Source: an uncultured Alphaproteobacteria bacterium (lineage in GTDB: Bacteria > Pseudomonadota > Alphaproteobacteria > HIMB59 > GCA-002718135). Taken from it: a stretch of DNA of 64,000 nt. Every line of letters begins with the position of its first letter. The first letter of the stretch is position 1. The translations under genes and the position numbers were made by a program. The notes under the pieces were generated by a model. It saw only the letters and a list, made by a program, of their open reading frames with translations, did not search any database and was not told where the DNA came from. Where the stretch lies: the NCBI GenBank assembly GCA_902574475.1, contig CACGNZ010000004.1:16739-80738 (forward strand), written 5' to 3'. Below are positions 20,514 through 30,420 of this stretch, in pieces.

Positions 20514-21959
20514 ATGCTAAAATTTACAAAAATAAATAAGGAAAATCCTAGTAAAATATCTGCCAAGGAGAGGGTTAAATCATTTGATGAAATTTACGCT
20601 AAATATGCTTCACAAAAGGCCGAAGAACAAGCTTCCAGATGTTCTCAATGCGGTGTTCCTTTCTGCCAAGTTCATTGTCCTTTACACAATAATATTCCAG
20701 ATTGGTTAAAGTTAACTGCTGAGGATAGAATGCAGGAGGCATTTGAAATTTCCAGCTCTACAAATAACATGCCTGAAATTTGTGGTCGTATATGTCCCCA
20801 AGATCGTTTGTGTGAAGGTAACTGTGTAATTGAACAATCTGGCCACGGTACTGTTACTATAGGATCGATAGAAAAATATATTACGGATAAAGCTTGGGAA
20901 GAAGGTTGGGTAAAAAATATAGAACCAGTTGAAGAAAGAAATCAAAGTGTTGGAATTATCGGTTCTGGTCCTGCTGGATTAGCTGCAGCAGAAGAACTTC
21001 GTAAAAAAGGATTTCAAGTTACAATATATGATCGCTACGATAGACCAGGAGGTCTTTTAATTTATGGTATCCCAAATTTTAAACTAGAAAAAGATATTGT
21101 TATAAGAAGAACAAATCGACTTAAAGAAAGTGGAATTAAGTTTGAATTAAACTGCGATATTGGAAAAGACATTACTTTTGAAGATATTAAAATTAAGCAT
21201 GATGCAGTTCTTATAGCAACCGGGGTTTACAAATTTAGAGAAATCAATCTAAACACATCTAATTTTAATAATGTTGTACCAGCTTTAGATTTCCTAATAG
21301 CAAGTAACAAGACTGGTTTAAAAGATAAAGTTGAAGATTTCACAAATGGAAGATTAAACGCAAATGGAAAAAATGTAGTTGTCATTGGTGGTGGTGATAC
21401 CGCTATGGACTGCGTTAGAACGGCTGTAAGACAAGGAGCAAAATCCGTTAAGTGTCTTTACAGACGTGATAAGACAAACATGCCTGGTTCGCAAAGAGAA
21501 GTTCAAAATGCAATAGAAGAGGGCGTCGATTTTCAATGGTTGACTTTACCAACTGAATATTCGGGAAACGGGTCATTGAAAAATGTCAGAACCGTTTTAA
21601 TGCAACTTGGAGAACCAGATGAGTCAGGTAGAAGGAAGCCAGAGCCAAAAGAAGGTACGGAAAAAGACCTAGATGTTGATTTAGCTATAGAAGCTTTGGG
21701 TTTTGAACCTGAAAATTTACCCAAGCTTTTTGATTATAATGACCTGACAGTTACAAGATGGGGTACACTAAAAATTAATTATAAAAATATGATGACATCA
21801 ATTGATGGAGTATTTGCTGCTGGAGATATTGTTCGCGGTGCAAGTTTAGTTGTTTGGGGAATAAAAGATGGTCGTGATGCAGCAAAAAATATTAATGAAT
21901 ATTTAGAAAACAATTTTTCCGATCAAAATAATATCAATAAGAAAGCAGTAAATGCCTAA
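20514..21959 (+). CDS. gltD: Glutamate synthase (NADPH) small subunit
   Basis: Supplies electrons from NADPH through FAD and iron-sulfur centres to the large subunit. The 481-aa protein has N-terminal cysteine clusters (CSQCGVPFCQVHCP and CGRICPQDRLCEGNC) for [4Fe-4S], an FAD site GSGPAGLAAAE and an NADPH site GGGDTAMDCVR. A C-terminal AAGDIVRGASLV FAD segment completes it. It precedes and overlaps gltB by 8 nt, so the subunits are translationally coupled. Confidence 0.97.
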   Translation: MLKFTKINKENPSKISAKERVKSFDEIYAKYASQKAEEQASRCSQCGVPFCQVHCPLHNNIPDWLKLTAEDRMQEAFEISSSTNNMPEICGRICPQDRLCEGNCVIEQSGHGTVTIGSIEKYITDKAWEEGWVKNIEPVEERNQSVGIIGSGPAGLAAAEELRKKGFQVTIYDRYDRPGGLLIYGIPNFKLEKDIVIRRTNRLKESGIKFELNCDIGKDITFEDIKIKHDAVLIATGVYKFREINLNTSNFNNVVPALDFLIASNKTGLKDKVEDFTNGRLNANGKNVVVIGGGDTAMDCVRTAVRQGAKSVKCLYRRDKTNMPGSQREVQNAIEEGVDFQWLTLPTEYSGNGSLKNVRTVLMQLGEPDESGRRKPEPKEGTEKDLDVDLAIEALGFEPENLPKLFDYNDLTVTRWGTLKINYKNMMTSIDGVFAAGDIVRGASLVVWGIKDGRDAAKNINEYLENNFSDQNNINKKAVNA

Positions 21960-24900
21960 TCACTTTATTGAAAAGTATAAAAAGGATAAAAAATTCTTAG
22001 AAGAAAATCATCTTTATAATGAACAAGATGAACATTCATCATGTGGTGTTGGATTAATAGCATCTTTAGATGGATCTGAGACAAGAGAAATAGTCGAGTT
22101 AGGAGTTCAAGCTTTAAGAGTTTTGTATCACCGGGGAGCAGTTGATGCTGATGGCAAAACAGGTGATGGTGCAGGAATACAGTTATCCATACCAAAGAAT
22201 TTTTTTACTCAACAAATAGAAAGAACTGGTCACACTCCTAATGATCTACCTTTCGGGATTGGCATGATTTTTTTACCACGTACAGATTTTGCGGCTCAAG
22301 AAAATGCTCGTACAATTGTTGAATCTGAAATAATTAAAGAAGGTTTGAAAATATATGGTTGGAGACACGTTCCAATTAATTCATCGATTATTGGTGATAA
22401 AGCAAAAGCAACAAGGCCAGAAATAGAACAAATACTAATTTGTAATGAAAAACTAGAAGATGAAAAGCAATTTGATAATAAACTTTATATAATTAGAAAA
22501 AGAATAGAAAAAAAAATAAGAAATCAAAATATTTCAGACTTTTATATTTGCTCACTATCTTGCCAGTCTATTGTTTATAAAGGTATGTTTTTAGCAGAAC
22601 AGCTTTCCAATTTTTATCCAGACATCCAAAATGAGAATTTTATTTCTAGATATGCAGTTTATCACCAGCGTTATTCAACTAATACATTTCCTACATGGTC
22701 TTTAGCACAGCCTTTTAGAGTGATTGCGCATAATGGTGAAATAAATACACTTAAAGGTAATAAAAATTGGATGGCTGCTCATGAGCCAAGAATGGAACAT
22801 AAAAATTTTGGTAATAATGTTGATGATTTAAAACCCATAATTGATGCTAAAGCGTCTGACTCTGCTGCATTAGACTCAACAATAGAGTTATTAGTTAAAG
22901 CTAATCGTTCTTTACCTATGGCTAAAATAATAACAATTCCAGAAGCTTGGTCCCACAGAAGAGATTTTCCAAAAAAAATTAAAGATTTATACGCTTATGG
23001 TGGAGCAGTTATGGAGCCATGGGATGGTCCAGCAGCAATATGTGGCGCGTACGGTGATTGGGCTATTGCTGGAATGGATAGAAATGGCCTTAGACCTATA
23101 AGATATACACTGACAAAAAATCTTCTTATTGCGGGTTCTGAAACTGGAATGGTTGATATTAAAGAAAATGAAATAGTAGAAAGAGGTAGGGTAGGACCAG
23201 GTCAATTAATAGCAGTCAACTTTAAAGAGAAAAAATTTTTTAAAGATCATGAGATAAAAAAGTATTTGGCAGAAACTAAACCATTTGGTGATTGGACTAA
23301 AAAAATTACGTATATTGACAAACTTGTTAAATCTGTTGACGAGGAATTTAGAGATTTAGACTCTGGAGATCTACGAAAAAGAATGGCATGCTTTGCATGG
23401 TCAGTAGAAGACATCGAATTAATACTTCATCCTATGATTGCCGAAAAAAAAGAAGCAACGGGATCGATGGGAGATGACACTCCACTAGCTGTGCTTTCAA
23501 ATAAATATAGAGGACTCCATCATTTTTTTAGACAAAATTTTAGTCAAGTTACAAATCCACCAATTGATTCATTAAGAGAAAGAGTTGTTATGAGTCTTCG
23601 GACTAGAATTGGAAACTTAAGTAATATTCTTGATGAAGATGAAGATCAATGCGATCATTTACAATTGAACACCCCTGTTCTTTCAATTGAGCAATTCAAA
23701 TCTATGCGTAGATATATGAAAGATACCGTGAAGATCATTGACACTACAATGGATAAAACAAATCCTGAAAATAATTTTGAGACAGAAATTTCAAGAATAA
23801 ACCGAGAAGCAGAACAAGCTGTTAGAGAAGGGTATGTTCATATAATTTTAAGTGACAAACAAATGTCTAAAACAAGAATAGCTCTTCCTATCATATTAGT
23901 TACAAGTTCTGTTCATCATCATTTAATTAAACAAAATCTTCGAACTTTTATTTCCTTAAATGTTCAATCTGCAGAATGTTTAGATGTACAATATTTCGCT
24001 GTGCTTATCGGAGTAGGAGCAACAAGTGTGAATGCGTATATGGCACAACAAGCGATAGCGGAAAGACATAAAAAGGGATTATTTAAAGATCTCTCATATG
24101 AAGAATGTGTAGAAAGATTCATTAATTCCATAAATAATGGTTTGCTTAAGACTATGAGTAAGATGGGAATATCAGTGATTAATTCATATCGAGGTGGTTG
24201 TAATTTTGAAGCGATTGGCCTTAGCAGAAATTTAATGAGTAAATATTTTCCTTCTATGAGTTCTAAAATATCTGGTATTGGAATCAGTGGTATTGAAAGA
24301 AGATCAAGATTAGCTCATGATAATGCTTATGAAGAAAGCGTTATTACGCTGCCAATTGGAGGAAATTATCGCTATAGATTTGGCGGTGAAAAACATGCTT
24401 TTGAAGCAAGATCAATTCACATGCTTCAAACTGCAGTAACTTCTAATAATTATTCTTTATTTAAAAAATATTCTTCGATGATTGATGAAATGGATCCTAT
24501 AAATATTCGTGACCTTTTAGACTTCAAAAAGAATAACGATAACAACAACTCAAACACAGTAGAACCTTCTCAAGAAATTAGAAAAAGACTAGTTGCACCA
24601 GGGATATCACTTGGAGCCTTAAGCCCAGAAGCTCACGAAACTCTTTCTGTAGCAATGAACAGGATAGGAGCTAAATCAGATTCAGGTGAGGGTGGTGAAG
24701 ACCCAATTAGATTTAAACCCAAGTCAAATGGAGATAATGCATCATCAAAAATTAAACAAATTGCAAGTGGACGATTTGGTGTAACCGCGGAGTATTTAAA
24801 TAATTGTGAAGAAATTGAAATTAAAGTTGCACAAGGTGCAAAACCTGGTGAGGGTGGACAATTGCCAGGAGGAAAAGTTACAGAATTAATTGCTAAACTA

Positions 24901-26469
24901 AGACATTCAACTGAAGGTGTGACGCTTATTAGTCCTCCTCCTCATCATGATATTTATTCTATCGAAGATTTAGCTCAGCTGATTTACGATTTGAAACAAA
25001 TAAATCCAAAAGCTAAAGTATGCGTTAAGTTAGTTGCTCAGTCAGGTATTGGAACAGTTGCTGCTGGTGTAGCAAAAGCAAAAGCTGATACGATACTCAT
25101 TTCTGGTCACAATGGTGGAACTGGAGCAAGCCCACAAACAAGCATTAAGTATGCAGGACTTCCTTGGGAACTTGGATTAAGTGAAGTACATCAAGTTTTA
25201 TCTCTAAATAACCTAAGGGATAAAGTTGTTCTTAGAACTGACGGAGGTTTGAAAACAGGAAAAGATATAGTTATTGCGGCTATGCTTGGAGCAGAAGAAT
25301 ATGGAATTGGAACAGCAAGTTTAGTTGCAATGGGTTGTATTATGGTTAGACAATGTCATTCAAATACATGTCCTGTTGGAGTTTGCTCACAGGATGAAAA
25401 ACTTAGAGAAAAATTTACTGGAACACCAGAAAAAGTAATTAATCTTTTTAGTTTTATTGCTGATGAAGTAAGAGAAATTTTAGGATCACTTGGCTTTTCT
25501 TCTCTTGATGAAGTAGTTGGGAGATCTGATCTTTTATATCAAGTCAGCAGAGGAAGTTCTGATCTTGATGATTTAGATTTAAATCCAATTATTCAAACTA
25601 TTGATTCATCAGTTGGAGAATTTGAGATAAAGAAAAATACAATTAATAAAGTTAGTGATAGTCTCGATCTTAAAATCATAAAGGACGCCAAATCTTTTTT
25701 TGAAACAGATCAAAAAGTTGAACTAAACTATAATATAAAAAATACTGATAGAGCTATTGGTACAAGACTTGCATCTGAAATTACTACTACAAAAGGAATG
25801 AGTTCTCTTCCAGAGGATTTCTTTACTGTTAATTTTCATGGCTCTGCAGGACAATCTTTTGGAGCCTGGAGTGTACAAGGAACTACACTTAGAATTTTCG
25901 GAGACGCTAATGACTACGTAGCAAAAGGATTATCGGGTGGTAAAATTGTCATTCAACCAAGTTCGTCTTCACAGCTACAAACAAACAAAAACGTTATCAT
26001 TGGGAATACTGTTCTATATGGCGCAACACGTGGTAAACTTTTTGCAGCTGGTACTGCTGGTGATAGATTTGCTGTTAGAAACTCCGGCGCACATGCTGTT
26101 ATTGAAGGATGTGGCGATAATGGATGTGAATACATGACTGGAGGAAGTGCAGTTATTCTTGGCGAAGTAGGAAATAATTTTGGAGCTGGAATGACAGGAG
26201 GTATGGCATTTGTTTATGACAAAGAAGGAACTTTACCACTTCGAATTAATCTTGAAGATATTTTCTATCAGCAACAAATGACAAGTTATTGGGAGAAAAT
26301 TTTATATCAAAAAATTGAGGAACATATCAAAGAAACAAATTCACGGTACGCAAAAAATTTTCTTGAAAATTGGGAAAATGAAAAATTACTCTTCTGGCAG
26401 ATTGTGCCAAAAGAAATGATTAATAAATTTGATCAGCCTGTCTTAATACAAGAAGAAAAATCTGCTTAG
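21952..26469 (+). CDS. gltB: Glutamate synthase large subunit
   Basis: Main ammonium-assimilation enzyme with GltD: transfers the glutamine amide to 2-oxoglutarate. At 1505 aa it holds a class-II glutaminase domain whose catalytic Cys follows a 30-residue propeptide (HSSCGVGLIASL), a central domain, an FMN-binding synthase domain (SGHNGGTGASP) with the 3Fe-4S cluster CHSNTCPVGVC, and the C-terminal beta-helix (GGSAVILGEVG). The propeptide implies maturation by cleavage. The stop shares TTAG with the convergent hydrolase stop. Confidence 0.98.
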   Translation: MPNHFIEKYKKDKKFLEENHLYNEQDEHSSCGVGLIASLDGSETREIVELGVQALRVLYHRGAVDADGKTGDGAGIQLSIPKNFFTQQIERTGHTPNDLPFGIGMIFLPRTDFAAQENARTIVESEIIKEGLKIYGWRHVPINSSIIGDKAKATRPEIEQILICNEKLEDEKQFDNKLYIIRKRIEKKIRNQNISDFYICSLSCQSIVYKGMFLAEQLSNFYPDIQNENFISRYAVYHQRYSTNTFPTWSLAQPFRVIAHNGEINTLKGNKNWMAAHEPRMEHKNFGNNVDDLKPIIDAKASDSAALDSTIELLVKANRSLPMAKIITIPEAWSHRRDFPKKIKDLYAYGGAVMEPWDGPAAICGAYGDWAIAGMDRNGLRPIRYTLTKNLLIAGSETGMVDIKENEIVERGRVGPGQLIAVNFKEKKFFKDHEIKKYLAETKPFGDWTKKITYIDKLVKSVDEEFRDLDSGDLRKRMACFAWSVEDIELILHPMIAEKKEATGSMGDDTPLAVLSNKYRGLHHFFRQNFSQVTNPPIDSLRERVVMSLRTRIGNLSNILDEDEDQCDHLQLNTPVLSIEQFKSMRRYMKDTVKIIDTTMDKTNPENNFETEISRINREAEQAVREGYVHIILSDKQMSKTRIALPIILVTSSVHHHLIKQNLRTFISLNVQSAECLDVQYFAVLIGVGATSVNAYMAQQAIAERHKKGLFKDLSYEECVERFINSINNGLLKTMSKMGISVINSYRGGCNFEAIGLSRNLMSKYFPSMSSKISGIGISGIERRSRLAHDNAYEESVITLPIGGNYRYRFGGEKHAFEARSIHMLQTAVTSNNYSLFKKYSSMIDEMDPINIRDLLDFKKNNDNNNSNTVEPSQEIRKRLVAPGISLGALSPEAHETLSVAMNRIGAKSDSGEGGEDPIRFKPKSNGDNASSKIKQIASGRFGVTAEYLNNCEEIEIKVAQGAKPGEGGQLPGGKVTELIAKLRHSTEGVTLISPPPHHDIYSIEDLAQLIYDLKQINPKAKVCVKLVAQSGIGTVAAGVAKAKADTILISGHNGGTGASPQTSIKYAGLPWELGLSEVHQVLSLNNLRDKVVLRTDGGLKTGKDIVIAAMLGAEEYGIGTASLVAMGCIMVRQCHSNTCPVGVCSQDEKLREKFTGTPEKVINLFSFIADEVREILGSLGFSSLDEVVGRSDLLYQVSRGSSDLDDLDLNPIIQTIDSSVGEFEIKKNTINKVSDSLDLKIIKDAKSFFETDQKVELNYNIKNTDRAIGTRLASEITTTKGMSSLPEDFFTVNFHGSAGQSFGAWSVQGTTLRIFGDANDYVAKGLSGGKIVIQPSSSSQLQTNKNVIIGNTVLYGATRGKLFAAGTAGDRFAVRNSGAHAVIEGCGDNGCEYMTGGSAVILGEVGNNFGAGMTGGMAFVYDKEGTLPLRINLEDIFYQQQMTSYWEKILYQKIEEHIKETNSRYAKNFLENWENEKLLFWQIVPKEMINKFDQPVLIQEEKSA

Positions 26470-27197
26470 TTTTTTATTATTGATTGAATAGACTCATTTA
26501 TTATTTTTAAATCAAACGGTTCTGATAATCGATGATCACCATTTTTTAATAATTTAATTTGTATTTGCTTTCCTTTAATTTTTTTTACTATTTTTTCTGG
26601 AACATCTGGAGTGACAACATTATCTTTTAAGCCTTGTATTAAAATTAAAGGCTTATTCCATTTGAATTCTTTATTTAAAATTTTATTTTTTCTACCATCA
26701 ACAATATATTTTTTTTTAATAAGATAACTAAAGCCATAGGAGGAATATTTAATAATTCCCTTTTTCCTCATTTCTTGTTTTTTCTTTAAAGGGAGTTTTT
26801 TATAAAATTCATCGATATAATCAGGTGCTGCTGCTAGACCAATTAATCCAGCAATTCTTTTTGGTCTGGCTTTGGCAGCTAAAAACATCAACCATCCACC
26901 CATGCTACTACCAACAAGTATTTGTGGCCCTTTGGCAATATTATCAATGATGTCAATTAAGTCTTTCTTCCAATCTGAAATTGTAAAATCTTCGAATTTT
27001 CCATCAGATTTGCCATGACCACGGCACTCAAAACGAATAAACCTCAATTTATTTTTTCGAGCAAATCTCTCTAAAGACATAGCTTTTTGACCACTCATAT
27101 CTGAGTTAAGGCCATGGATAAAGATCATACCAGGCCCCTTACCCTTTATAGATTTATAACAAATTTTTTCTTTTTTCTTATTAATAAAGTAAGGCAT
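26466..27197 (-). CDS. Alpha/beta hydrolase (ABHD10-like)
   Basis: Cytosolic serine hydrolase of 243 aa. The oxyanion region FIHGLNSD, nucleophile elbow GSSMGGW, an Asp in GLKDNVV and a His in NGDHRLSEP complete the catalytic triad. FECRGHGKSDG is typical of the family related to ABHD10 thioesterases. Substrate unknown. It is a single gene, convergent with gltB and only 30 nt from the divergent glycosyltransferase. Confidence 0.85.
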   Translation of the reverse strand: MPYFINKKKEKICYKSIKGKGPGMIFIHGLNSDMSGQKAMSLERFARKNKLRFIRFECRGHGKSDGKFEDFTISDWKKDLIDIIDNIAKGPQILVGSSMGGWLMFLAAKARPKRIAGLIGLAAAPDYIDEFYKKLPLKKKQEMRKKGIIKYSSYGFSYLIKKKYIVDGRKNKILNKEFKWNKPLILIQGLKDNVVTPDVPEKIVKKIKGKQIQIKLLKNGDHRLSEPFDLKIINESIQSIIKN

Positions 27198-27227
27198 CTT
27201 TGATACAAATACTTATATTTTAACAAA

Positions 27228-28355
27228 ATGTCATCATTTAATGTCGCTCAAATTCTTCCTTCTTTAGATTCTGGTGGTGTCGAAAGAGGTACTATTGAAG
27301 TCGCAAATTATTTATCTGAATTAAATTTAAAAAATAATATTATTTCTAATGGAGGTGATTTAATCAAGGAGATTGATAAAAATTATACCAATCATTTTCA
27401 ACTACCAGTTAACTCAAAAAATTTTTTTATTTATTCATTAATTGCTAATCAATTAAAAAAATTAATTATTAATCAAAATATTAATGTTGTTCATGTACGA
27501 TCAAGAGCACCAGCATGGATTTTAAGTTTTATAAAAAATAGAAACTTCAAAACAATATCTACATTTCATAATGTATATAGTGGTAATTCTTATTTTAAAA
27601 AAATCTATAATAAGCAATTATCTAAAGTTGATCAGATTGTTGCGATTTCAAATTATGTAAAAAATGAAATTAGTAAAAAATACAATTTAGATTCAAATAA
27701 AATTAAAGTGATCAATAGAGGAGTTGATGTTAAATATTTTGAAAAACCAATTTTAGATTCTAAAATAGAAAATATAATAAGTAAGTATCAAATTGATACT
27801 TCAAAAAATATTATTTTATATCCAGCGAGGCTAACAAACTGGAAAGGTCAAATTGAGTTTTTAGATATATTTAATAAGATACAAAATGATAATTTTTTAC
27901 TTTTTTTTGCAGGTGATACAAAAAATCAATCTTATACAGAAAAATTACAAAATAAAATTCAAAGTTTTAACCTTAGTCATAAATGTAAGATTATAGGTAA
28001 TCTACTTAGAGATGATTTGAAAACTTTATATTATCTATCATCAATTATTACCTCTTTTCCTTTACAAGCTGAAGGGTTCGGAAGAACTATAAGCGAAGCA
28101 TTAATAATGAAAAAAAAAATACTTGCTTTTAACTATGGTGGTGTCAAAGATCAGCTTGATAAATTAGATGATATTTATAAAGTAGATCCTCATAAATATA
28201 ATGAAATAGATATAAAACTTCAAAATATTATAAAAATAGATAAAGAAAAATTTTCTAATATTTCTTTAGATAGTAAAGACTACATATCAAAAACATTTTC
28301 AAAATACCAAATGGTACAAAGTTACGTAGACTTATATGAACAGCAATCAATTTAA
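27228..28355 (+). CDS. Glycosyltransferase family 4
   Basis: Cytosolic GT-B glycosyltransferase of 375 aa. The N-terminal domain opens with QILPSLDSGGVERG and the C-terminal donor-binding domain carries the E-x7-E motif EGFGRTISEA near residue 285. It overlaps a GT9 heptosyltransferase-like gene by 20 nt, so LPS core assembly is the likely job. Acceptor and donor sugars cannot be told from sequence. Confidence 0.88.
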   Translation: MSSFNVAQILPSLDSGGVERGTIEVANYLSELNLKNNIISNGGDLIKEIDKNYTNHFQLPVNSKNFFIYSLIANQLKKLIINQNINVVHVRSRAPAWILSFIKNRNFKTISTFHNVYSGNSYFKKIYNKQLSKVDQIVAISNYVKNEISKKYNLDSNKIKVINRGVDVKYFEKPILDSKIENIISKYQIDTSKNIILYPARLTNWKGQIEFLDIFNKIQNDNFLLFFAGDTKNQSYTEKLQNKIQSFNLSHKCKIIGNLLRDDLKTLYYLSSIITSFPLQAEGFGRTISEALIMKKKILAFNYGGVKDQLDKLDDIYKVDPHKYNEIDIKLQNIIKIDKEKFSNISLDSKDYISKTFSKYQMVQSYVDLYEQQSI

Positions 28356-29271
28356 CAAAATACTAGTTGTAAAGCATGGATCACTTGGTGATATTGCATT
28401 TTCTATACTTGCAATGGCATCGATTAAGCAATTTTTTAGTAATGCCACTATTGACCTACTCACTGAAGAAAAATACGTAAATTTTTTAAGCAATTCAAAT
28501 TATTTTAATTCAATTTTTAAAGATAATAGAAAAGGAATAATAGATTCACTAAATGTTATATTAAAAATTAATCAAAATAAATATGATCTAATCATAGATT
28601 TACAGAATTCTAAAAGAACAAATAATTATTGGTCATTATTAAAATTTATTTCAAAAGTAAAAGTTAACGGATCTCGTTCTAATTGTGATATTCAATATGT
28701 AATTCCTCCACAAGGAACTGAATCTCCGCAACAAGGTTTATACAATCAATTAAAGTTGATTGGAGTAAATGAAATTAATAAAAATGTAGATTGGCTTTTC
28801 AAAAATATTACAGCAATTAATGGAGACAAAATAATCTTAATGATACCTGGTGTTTCTAAATCAGGTAAAGACAAGCAATGGTCTCCGGATAAATTTGCAA
28901 TACTTGCGAGCACTCTAGAAAAAAAAGGATATCATATTTGTGTTGTTGGGCAAAAATCAGATAAAGAAACAGTAGAAACGATCAATAATGCATGTCAGAA
29001 GGTTTTTGATTTAAGTGATAAATCTCCTCCTGAAATCATCTACTCCGTAGCTAAAAAAAGTAATTTTATAATAAGTAATGATACTGGCCCAGGTCATATA
29101 GCAGCTCTAAGTAATTCACCTATTCTTTTTTTAGCTAAAGACAATGTTATCTCAAAATCAAACTTATCTGAATATAAAAATGCTTACACAATCCTAAGTG
29201 ATAAAATGGAGTCAATTTCAGTAAAAAAAGTTTTAGATTTTTTAAATGATAGTAAATTAACTAATAAATGA
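28336..29271 (+). CDS. Glycosyltransferase family 9 (heptosyltransferase-like)
   Basis: Protein of 311 aa with the family start KILVVKHGSLGDIAFS and the C-terminal nucleotide-binding segment SNDTGPGHIAALS near residue 250. WaaC/WaaF-type enzymes transfer heptose onto the Kdo-lipid A core. It overlaps the GT4 gene upstream, and its 3' end overlaps by 15 nt that of a second, convergent GT9 gene. Confidence 0.87.
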   Translation: MNSNQFNKILVVKHGSLGDIAFSILAMASIKQFFSNATIDLLTEEKYVNFLSNSNYFNSIFKDNRKGIIDSLNVILKINQNKYDLIIDLQNSKRTNNYWSLLKFISKVKVNGSRSNCDIQYVIPPQGTESPQQGLYNQLKLIGVNEINKNVDWLFKNITAINGDKIILMIPGVSKSGKDKQWSPDKFAILASTLEKKGYHICVVGQKSDKETVETINNACQKVFDLSDKSPPEIIYSVAKKSNFIISNDTGPGHIAALSNSPILFLAKDNVISKSNLSEYKNAYTILSDKMESISVKKVLDFLNDSKLTNK

Positions 29272-30264
29272 AATTATTTCTTTTTCTAAATTTTGGTTAT
29301 TAGAGAATAGTTTAGTATATTTTTTCTTCCACGGTGAATATTCTTTTGCTATCATATCTGGAACATTATCTGAATCATAAATAACACAAAGTTTAGTTTC
29401 ACAAAGTGATGCAATATGCGTACATCCACATTCAGGTGTAATTACATATGTTGAAGAATTTATTAGTGATGTCCAATTATCAAAATTTAATTTATCTAAG
29501 ATTATAACATTATTTATAGTTTTAAGGTTTTCAAACCTTTCATTAGTAATAATCTCATATTTTTTAAATATTTCATAGAATACATTTTTTGATGTACCGT
29601 CAGTTGTCATTACAATATTGATTTCTAAATTTCTAAGATTGTCTAACAGATTGATAAACTTTTCTTCTGAAAAATATTTATTGACCCATTTTGAAGATAA
29701 ATGAATCAAACATAATTTCTTAGAATTTAAGTCTATTTTACCAAATTCAATTAAACTCTTAATCTCTGCATTATTATTTAAATTTAATCCATTTTTAGTA
29801 ACTAATTCCATCATAATCTCTGTTTGATGAATTGAAATATTTTGTGAATATCTAAATTGGCGATCAATTATTATGCAGTTATTAAAAAAGATTTTAGCCA
29901 AGATCCTATCAAGAAATTTACTCATGTAATTATTTTTGTATCTAGATTTAAAAATTAATAATGATTTTGTTCTACTTTTAGAAAAAATTGATACTAAAAT
30001 ACTAATTAACCCGGGACTGAATGTGAAAATATAATCATAATTTTCATTTTTTAATTTTGAAATCGTTTTTAAGATTTGATAAAATTTATTTTGAAGTAAA
30101 AAAACTTTGTTAATAGGTTTAAAATTTTTACACACCTTCTGATTTTTTGTAGAACATACAATATCAATTTGATAATTCTTATTAACTTCTTTTAATCCTT
30201 GAATAATTGGGAGAGTAAGTATCATATCTCCCATTTTATCGTTCCTAACTAAACAAATTCTCAT
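29257..30264 (-). CDS. Glycosyltransferase family 9 (heptosyltransferase-like), second copy
   Basis: Protein of 335 aa beginning MRICLVRNDKMGDMILTLP, the N-terminal signature of the family, with a C-terminal TPECGCTHIASL that matches the GT9 donor site loosely. It is much more divergent than the neighbouring GT9, so a different donor or acceptor is likely. It runs opposite to the neighbouring GT9 gene and meets it tail to tail. Confidence 0.8.
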   Translation of the reverse strand: MRICLVRNDKMGDMILTLPIIQGLKEVNKNYQIDIVCSTKNQKVCKNFKPINKVFLLQNKFYQILKTISKLKNENYDYIFTFSPGLISILVSIFSKSRTKSLLIFKSRYKNNYMSKFLDRILAKIFFNNCIIIDRQFRYSQNISIHQTEIMMELVTKNGLNLNNNAEIKSLIEFGKIDLNSKKLCLIHLSSKWVNKYFSEEKFINLLDNLRNLEINIVMTTDGTSKNVFYEIFKKYEIITNERFENLKTINNVIILDKLNFDNWTSLINSSTYVITPECGCTHIASLCETKLCVIYDSDNVPDMIAKEYSPWKKKYTKLFSNNQNLEKEIISFIS

Positions 30265-30315
30265 AAAGTGTATTTAATAACTTAAAAACAATTAATTTTT
30301 TTTTAAAATCAGCTC

Positions 30316-30344
30316 TTGAATTTAATTTCATTTGAGATTATATC
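30316..30344 (+). promoter_or_regulatory. Candidate promoter for infC operon
   Basis: TTGAAT (30316-30321), a 17-nt spacer and TATATC (30339-30344) lie in the only sizeable gap (156 nt) before infC. Transcription would start near 30351, leaving a leader of roughly 70 nt. Consensus match is moderate in AT-rich DNA. Confidence 0.4.
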
Positions 30345-30381
30345 CTAAAAAAATATGACAAAAGACTTAATTTCCTAATAT

Positions 30382-30397
30382 GCTATTAAATAATAGC
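30382..30397 (+). promoter_or_regulatory. Palindrome in infC leader
   Basis: A perfect 16-nt dyad, GCTATTA-AA-TAATAGC, sits about 20-25 nt before the infC start. In RNA it could form a short hairpin near the ribosome-binding area; as DNA it could bind a dimeric regulator. Function is inference. Confidence 0.4.
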
Positions 30398-30420
30398 TTT
30401 AACTCAATCTTTATATAATT

